DNA from: JAAXVQ01 sp964604705
GTDB lineage: Bacteria; Oederibacteriota; JAAXVQ01
Reading direction: 5' to 3'
Length of the DNA: 64,000 bases
Assembly (NCBI GenBank): GCA_964604705.1
Contig: CAZSAP010000003.1
Location: 124,001-188,000, forward strand
The notes beneath the pieces are model-generated. The model searched no databases. It had not been told where the DNA came from and worked only from the letters and a program-made list of their open reading frames with translations. Below are positions 63,127 to 64,000 of this stretch, one piece after another. The position numbers and the translations under genes are program-made. Each line of letters opens with the position of its first letter. The stretch's first letter is position 1.

Positions 63127-64000
63127 TTATTTGCATCCAAGCACAGATGCTGTACCCGCCATCCCTGAAAACAACTTCAACCCATAGCTAAGGTAATTTT
63201 TCAAGACCCGTAGGCCACCCGCAGCCAGTATTTTTCTTAGCAGATAGCTGGGACGGGTGTAGAACGCACGCAAGATCTGGGTGCGAAATACGTGCAATTG
63301 CGTTCGGGAAAGGTAATGCGTCCCTATGGGTGGTGCTTGGAAATAATCCCGCCCTAAAACCGTTTCATCGATCAATCTTTCGGTCCGGGCCAATGAATAC
63401 AGCTCTGTCCCATAGAACGGCAAGGCCAAATGAACTTCAACAAAATCCGGATTCAAGGCCAACATGTGCTGGCGCGTGGCCTCCAAATGAGTCCAGTCCT
63501 CCCAGGGTAAGCCGATTAAGAAAAAACCCAAAGTCTGGAGTCCTGCCTTTTTGGCAAAACGCGCGGCCTGCAGGTTATCTTCCAAACGTGAGCCTTTTTT
63601 AATTTTCACCAGTGTCTCTCGGCTGCCGGATTCATACCCAAATGCCACCAGCCAACATCCGGCCGCCTTCATGTGCTCCAAGGTTTCCAACGCCAGGGGC
63701 TTCACCCGCGAATTGGCCACCCAACGGATCTTGCCCGCCAGCGGCGATCTCAGGATCCGTTCACAAAGATCCTTAACCCACGCGGGATCGTACGTAAAGG
63801 TATCGGATTTAAAGAAAAAATCCCGAATCCCATGGTGCTGATAGCATTCCATGAGTTCAGCCACTATGGCGTGTGACGAACGTAGTCGCAGACGCTTGCC
63901 GGAAATCCTAGGAGTAAGGCAATAGATGCAGGATGCCGGACACCCCCGCGATGTAGCAATGGTGGCCTGAGGCTCTCCGGTATCGGGGCGTACATACAGG
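63127..64000 (-). CDS. Radical SAM protein (5' end outside window)
   Basis: The frame is open from the right window edge to the stop at 63127, 291 codons. The cysteine motif RGCPASCIYCLTP (C-x3-C-x2-C) lies near 63930, at the start of the visible part. GCWLVAFGYESGSRETLVKI and LGFFLIGLPWED match the barrel of B12-binding-associated radical SAM enzymes. An N-terminal cobalamin-binding domain is expected outside the window but cannot be seen. Substrate unknown; co-transcribed with the nitroreductase. Confidence 0.85.
   Translation of the reverse strand, partial: LYVRPDTGEPQATIATSRGCPASCIYCLTPRISGKRLRLRSSHAIVAELMECYQHHGIRDFFFKSDTFTYDPAWVKDLCERILRSPLAGKIRWVANSRVKPLALETLEHMKAAGCWLVAFGYESGSRETLVKIKKGSRLEDNLQAARFAKKAGLQTLGFFLIGLPWEDWTHLEATRQHMLALNPDFVEVHLALPFYGTELYSLARTERLIDETVLGRDYFQAPPIGTHYLSRTQLHVFRTQILRAFYTRPSYLLRKILAAGGLRVLKNYLSYGLKLFSGMAGTASVLGCK

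Noticed and set aside
1..64000. tRNA, rRNA, CRISPR or prophage
   Set aside because: I saw no cloverleaf-like sequence, no rRNA blocks, no regularly spaced repeats with spacers and no phage structural genes.

Overview
The window looks like a chromosomal segment of a Gram-negative-type (two-membrane) bacterium from a poorly sampled phylum. PolC is the DNA polymerase III alpha here. Outer-membrane barrels sit beside secreted proteins with threonine/proline linkers and FlgD-like C-terminal domains, and tRNA amidation uses GatCAB. FCPU426-, Elusimicrobia- or Omnitrophica-like lineages fit this mixture; the phylum is inference only. I see no tRNA, rRNA, CRISPR array, prophage or intact transposase.

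Layout. 1-1916: a cut-off GT-C-like membrane protein. 2.4-10.5 kb: an information-processing cluster read leftwards (gatC, gatA, a zinc-ribbon protein, gatB, an RNA m5U methyltransferase, polA). 10.9-19.8 kb: an accessory stretch with a receiver-only regulator, an AT-rich HEPN-type gene, a 973-residue delta-60 repeat secreted protein, a glycosyltransferase-TPR membrane protein and a HEAT protein. 19.9-25.2 kb: DUF3795, rtcB, corA and a putative secreted metallopeptidase. 25.5-31.6 kb: a two-component system followed by three envelope genes, with PhoP/PhoB-like direct repeats in front of the regulator and of the first envelope gene. 31.8-36.5 kb: polX, an AT-rich FRG-domain gene, a repeat-rich gap, wrbA and an RsbW-like kinase. 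36.6-46.8 kb: pcrA, HU, then ribF-truB-nrnA-rbfA-infB-nusA read leftwards from a clear promoter and a leader terminator. 47-53.5 kb: murB, a Nudix hydrolase, an iron-sulfur flavoprotein and an exonuclease-less polC. 53.6-64 kb: an outer-membrane barrel, a response regulator, a lipoprotein, a large soluble hybrid kinase, a nitroreductase and a cut-off radical SAM protein.

The most unusual content is between genes. Four elements (2221-2436, 6584-6800, 40374-40587, 49449-49677) each consist of two long, nearly perfect inverted arms (39-46 nt) around a core of 134-139 nt. Core sequence is shared between copies; arm sequence is different in every copy although the two arms of one copy match. Each element begins 8-16 nt after the stop codon of a core gene (polA, gatB, truB, polC). 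A second family, two head-to-head copies at 39108-39376, also has copy-specific arms around a shared core, and its inner hairpins show compensatory base changes. A fifth large hairpin (20861-21023) has the same arm style with another core. These could be mobile structured elements, inserts into terminator palindromes, or a new structured RNA class; the sequence alone does not decide.
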